Below, in pieces: positions 60,035-64,000 of a stretch of DNA of 64,000 nt. Below the pieces are notes generated by a model that saw only the letters and a program-made list of their open reading frames with translations, did not search any database and had not been told where the DNA came from. The first letter of the stretch is position 1, and each line of letters opens with the position of its first letter. Location: contig FN649743.1 of assembly GCA_000310025.1 (NCBI GenBank), forward strand, positions 4,306,702 through 4,370,701, read 5' to 3'. Position numbers and translations under genes: made by a program. The stretch comes from Ectocarpus siliculosus. Lineage: Eukaryota; Sar; Phaeophyceae; Ectocarpales; Ectocarpaceae.

Positions 60035-63000
60035 GTTTTCGCTTCCGTGCTGGGCGGCGTGGCACGGCGGGAAGCGCGACCCAGTTAGCATTTTGTTACG
60101 GATGCACACAAGCACGCAGCTGTTTCAGGGATAGCTGCCCAACTAAGCAGGCGCACAAAAGGTAAAAAAATCGAATCACAGGAGCTCTTCCAGGGCCCGC
60201 TCTTGGTGGTTTTTCTGCGCTCACTGGTCTGTTGCGCGTAAATCTCACGTTGAAGGGGATACCACGCAGAGGAGACACGACAAAGGGTACCTGATGCACG
60301 CGCTTGTTTCAGTGCGACAGGTACACCGGCAGGAAAGCTGCCTCGCAATCTCCCCCACGGCATGGCACGTGCAAAACCCGGTGGTGAATGCAGCTCGGCT
60401 TGTGCGCATGCGGTACGGGTATGCATACATGCGAGGATAGAATCAGTCGATTTATTATCTTGCATGCTGATTTACTAGATATGCATATGTGGGATTTCGA
60501 CTTTTTTACTCTTCGCAGTCGTTTTTCTCCGCTGGGGCAACGTCTTTTCTCGCACTTTCTTCTGCATGGCACGCAGAGGACCCGTCAGTACATTACCCGT
60601 TACGTGTGGGGCTCGCGAGACACCGGTGGTGCGCGTTAGGGCCGCCTAAAGTCGCTGGGACTGGGCTCGTTTTTCAGGGGTTGGGAATCCGAACCATAAA
60701 CGCCTCCTCGAACGACACGAAAACTGAAGACATGACTTTTTTTTTACCCCGCGCCACGCGCCACGCGCCCACACGCCCACACACCTGCTGCGGTGATTGT
60801 TGTGCACACGACCACCACACGGCAACTGGCGCATGTGTACCCACAGCGGGGATCAAGACTCTTGAAGCTCATGGGAACACACCACGCGACACAGAAGTCC
60901 TTTCGCACAACTCTGGCAGTGGCAAATAAATTTGTACATTTCAATTCCGAAAAATCGAAAAAAGTAAAACATACAAGTTTGGTACGATAGCAGTCTACAT
61001 CTATCTGTGACTGTTCTTGGGCACGTTGAGCGTCTCTTTGATGCGTTGTTGTTGGCGTATGCGTGAAAAAGTCAAGGGAAACACGATCACACAAGAAGAG
61101 AAAGTGATCAAACGCAGCGAATTACAGCAGTAGGACCTGCAGCAAACCGCTAGCCCAAACCTGTCACTCGCGCACAAGGGAACGTCACGGCGGGTGAAAA
61201 CAAAACACCCCGCACGTATGATGCAAATTCCAGGCAAATTATTTTTATGCAGGTTGCACGTAAGCCGGCACTACCGAACGTTATGACGACCAACCATGCG
61301 ACCGCGATTGCATTGATTGGCCATGTCCTCTTGCGTCGCCCCCGGGAGGCAAATCACCTACCTCTCGCAAAAAGGGGAACCTTGTACTTGGTATGATCTT
61401 TGCTATACTTTGGTTGGTCTCGCGTGTCGAGCGGGAGCGGTGGGCCCTCGCTGCGTACGATTCGTTGTATTGTTGGACATGTGACCCTCGGCGTCTGTGT
61501 CTTCTGCTGACTCTTAGCTATCGCGTTGGCGTTGATTTTCGACGTGGGTTCTTTGTTTTCTTATTTGATGTCTCAAGTATATACGGATATTCGGGCAATG
61601 TTGGGTTGTTACAGCAGTTCCTCGAAATACGACATCCACGTCAGTTGGACCAGAGTTACCGATGTTAGAGGGGGCCTGAGCAGGGATCGGCGTGGTTACA
61701 AGTATGCGTGAACGGTATTCGTCAACAGACGACGACCCCAGCAAACAGCTGAGCGCGTTTCAATACTACAAGACCGTGCGTTGCTTTGAGCATTGGCAGC
61801 TCGGCAGAGCAACCAGGCAGGAGCTTGCGTTTAGGGAGCAAGGATAAATCGCAAGCTTAGTAACTTCTGCCGTTTCCAAACCAACAAAGTGGTACTGCTG
61901 TAGCGAGCGGCAGGTTGCTCGCCACAGCAACCGAAGTTGCAAGTACAAACTGCATAAACTACAGCTCCATTTGCTGGGTGGATGGAATAGAAACAAGTGA
62001 ACGACCCCACTGGCGCTGCTGTACTGCGGTGACTTCGCTTTGAAGGCTCTAGAGACAGCCGCCCTACATTGTCAACCACAACTTTAGGCACAACCGTCGT
62101 GTTATCCCAACAAACTATTTTTCTCGGACTGCGACTACATGTTGGACGAAAAATATACGCAGGCCACAGCGACTTCGCGAACTACGTGCCTTTTCTAGCG
62201 CGCCTGGGAGAGAGTCAGGAGCAGGGGTGGGATGGTTACGCGATATGCGGCGCTTCTAAAAATGCGGGGCAATTTCGTTATTTCGTTGGACGTGGATCGC
62301 GTCATCGCAGCCGTGATGCCCAGAATTATCTCTGTGTACTTTACACCAGCCCCAGGACTTACCACGGAGACTTAGGCAGTTCGTCACTATGGCTGCGCCG
62401 GTGGTAGACAGCTCACTTTTCCCCGGCTGCTGCCCTGGTGTGTAGCTCTGCGTTGCCGTGCGCCGTGCTGCCATGGGTTTGGGAACGCGGCCCGCAGATG
62501 GCGGCGAACCCAATCCAGCTTGTGGGTGGGTGTGGGTGGGTGTATGTATGCGGCTCGCGTGCCCCCCCCAGGCGGGCTTTGTGCTGGTGCTGTTCCTTGA
62601 GCCAAATGCCCACGTTACACAAGGGGTGCGAATAAGCAAAGGTGAGGGGCCAACGCGCACACTCAACCGCGTCATTCGTTCTAGGGTGTGAGAGCAGGCG
62701 ATCCCGGGAATCGAAGAGAGCAAGAGAGACAGTGCAGCTTGTGCGAGGTATCTCTGCTTCTAGGTACATACAGACGTTTCATTGAAAATGACCTGTCTGC
62801 GGGCACACCGACATACATCGTCCCGAAAACACAAGCACGGTCACACACACACACAGGATGCAGCTTGTGACTACGAGAAGATATAGCAGTACCCCCGCAC
62901 CCGGGCAGCTGGCCCTTTCCTCGATTTCCGAAAGCTTCCCTCTCCCTAGATGAAGACACTTACAATCTTTCCCTTGTTCTCTCTGGGGTCTTGGCAAGCA

Positions 63001-63349
63001 CGCGGACCAAGGTTCTCGTCGTGTCGGATATTTGTTCTGAGTTCTGAGAACTGCGGCTATGCATGCATGCATGCATACAGGTCGCTGTCCGTGAACATCA
63101 CGCACACAACCGTGACGAGAGCAGCCAGGGTATGCATTGCTGCCTGCGCAAGCCTCCAAAGTTCAGATGCGGTGTCTTGGTATCGATGTACTTTTCCAGT
63201 AGTCTAGGGTCGAACATGTTCGCACAGTTACTTGCGTGCTTTTTTTTTAAAACCACGGGTCGATGGTTGTTGTCCTTTCGTCTCGTGGTTGCGCGATTTC
63301 ATTGTTTTTTTTAAAATAATTGTTTTCATGCGGGCAAGACACCGGAAGA
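60035..63349. other. Upstream region of the helicase gene, no gene seen
   Basis: No frame with exon-like codon use or domain was found. Simple repeats include CA at about 62842-62856 and ATGC at 63059-63074. The helicase promoter would lie at the left edge of this stretch. Confidence 0.4.
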
Positions 63350-63582
63350 GGCAGAGAGATGGCAGCCCCCCCCAGAGCGACTTTCAAAGCTCGATTGCTC
63401 CACAACCAAGCTTGTGCCAACACCAAGATTATTGAGGGCTCGCCGTCGACGTACCGGGCTCTTTCCCCACCCCCATCGAGCTTTTTAGAAAGTACCCTAT
63501 AGTCTCACAGAAAGACCACCCGTTCGAGACAAAATCGAGCTTTTTGAAAGTCGTTCCAGGGGGGGGAAGCCATCTCTCCGCC
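63350..63582. mobile_element. Short inverted-repeat element (MITE-like)
   Basis: Left arm 63350-63398 (GGCAGAGAGATGGCAGCCCC, then GCGACTTTCAAAGCTCGAT) and right arm 63538-63582 are inverted copies with few mismatches around a loop of about 140 bp. The loop contains a third partial copy (ATCGAGCTTTTTAGAAAGT). No ORF and no clear target duplication were seen. Confidence 0.5.
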
Positions 63583-64000
63583 CCTTACGGTACCCTAACC
63601 CTCGTGTGCCTCTCTGGAGAGAAGAATATACATACATACGCTGTTCGACAACACACGATTTAACCCCCCCGTTCCCGCGCTCCAAACTTACTGCTGTCGC
63701 GATCAGGCGGTGTGGCCGATACCGTTCTGTGAAGCCGCGGTTTCCTCCGCCCCATTTTCCCGCCTTCGAGGATAACAAGACCAGGCCAGGGGCGGGGGGG
63801 GGGGCGAGAGATGACTTGCTGCCCATGCGCGAAGAATTTTCCTGATGGGCTGGAGAGGGTTGCCGGGGACCCCACGTGAGACATGCTTCACGCTAGCGCC
63901 GTGCTGTTGTTCTTGGGGCTTTACCTCCGCCGTGCCGTTGTTTTGTCGGTCTGGTTTGGGGAATTTTGGCGTCTACAGGGGAACGGTCAGCGTGCTAACA

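Overview
This is a nuclear window from an intron-dense, lineage-diverged eukaryote. Base composition is balanced (about half G+C). Exons are short (75-560 nt) with G/C-rich third positions. Introns average roughly 560-690 nt, are T/G-rich on the coding strand, and carry many trinucleotide runs (TTG, CAG, CAA). Gene structure of this kind best fits a brown alga (Phaeophyceae, Ectocarpus-like). That assignment is an inference from architecture and composition; no taxon-specific marker was seen. There is no prokaryotic signal, and I saw no tRNA, rRNA or CRISPR array.

Layout. 1-1.3 kb: two tandem copies of a dispersed repeat whose head is a hairpin-forming unit; a third copy lies in a helicase intron near 41 kb. 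1.3-6.4 kb: no gene is certain, only a few possible exons. 6.4-13.6 kb (+): an ethanolamine kinase gene in ten in-phase exons, with a 705-bp inverted-repeat element (TA target duplication) in one intron. 13.6-18.6 kb: the kinase 3' flank and a convergent zone with weak exon candidates. 28.3-18.6 kb (-): a 15-exon gene for a predicted four-transmembrane protein with cysteine-bearing outer loops and a long charged tail, which I do not recognise. 28.3-34.9 kb (+): a divergent gene of which five coiled-coil exons join in phase, followed by an ORF with CxxC and FCS-type cysteine motifs. 60.0-36.0 kb (-): one 24-kb gene in 28 exons that splices in phase to about 1,939 residues. It is a DHX57-type DExH-box RNA helicase. 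60-64 kb: no gene seen, but an inverted-repeat element near 63.4 kb.

The helicase gives the clearest result. Its order is basic low-complexity N-terminus, UBA, RWD, RecA1, a RanBP2-type zinc finger, RecA2, winged-helix/HA2, OB fold and an RGG tail. Human DHX57 has UBA and RWD but, as I recall it, a CCCH finger near the N-terminus and no RanBP2 finger between its RecA lobes. The ethanolamine kinase would catalyse the first step of the CDP-ethanolamine branch of the Kennedy pathway. The genes are not obviously related in function; this is a normal stretch of host chromosome rather than a cluster.

An assembly gap (N, 53258-53357) lies in a helicase intron. The 350 bases to its left repeat those to its right in a blurred, homopolymer-rich form at a near-constant offset of about 489 bp. 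I read this as a poorly called second version of one locus, not real DNA. Exon ends below were read by eye from splice consensus and phase, so a few bases of error are possible.
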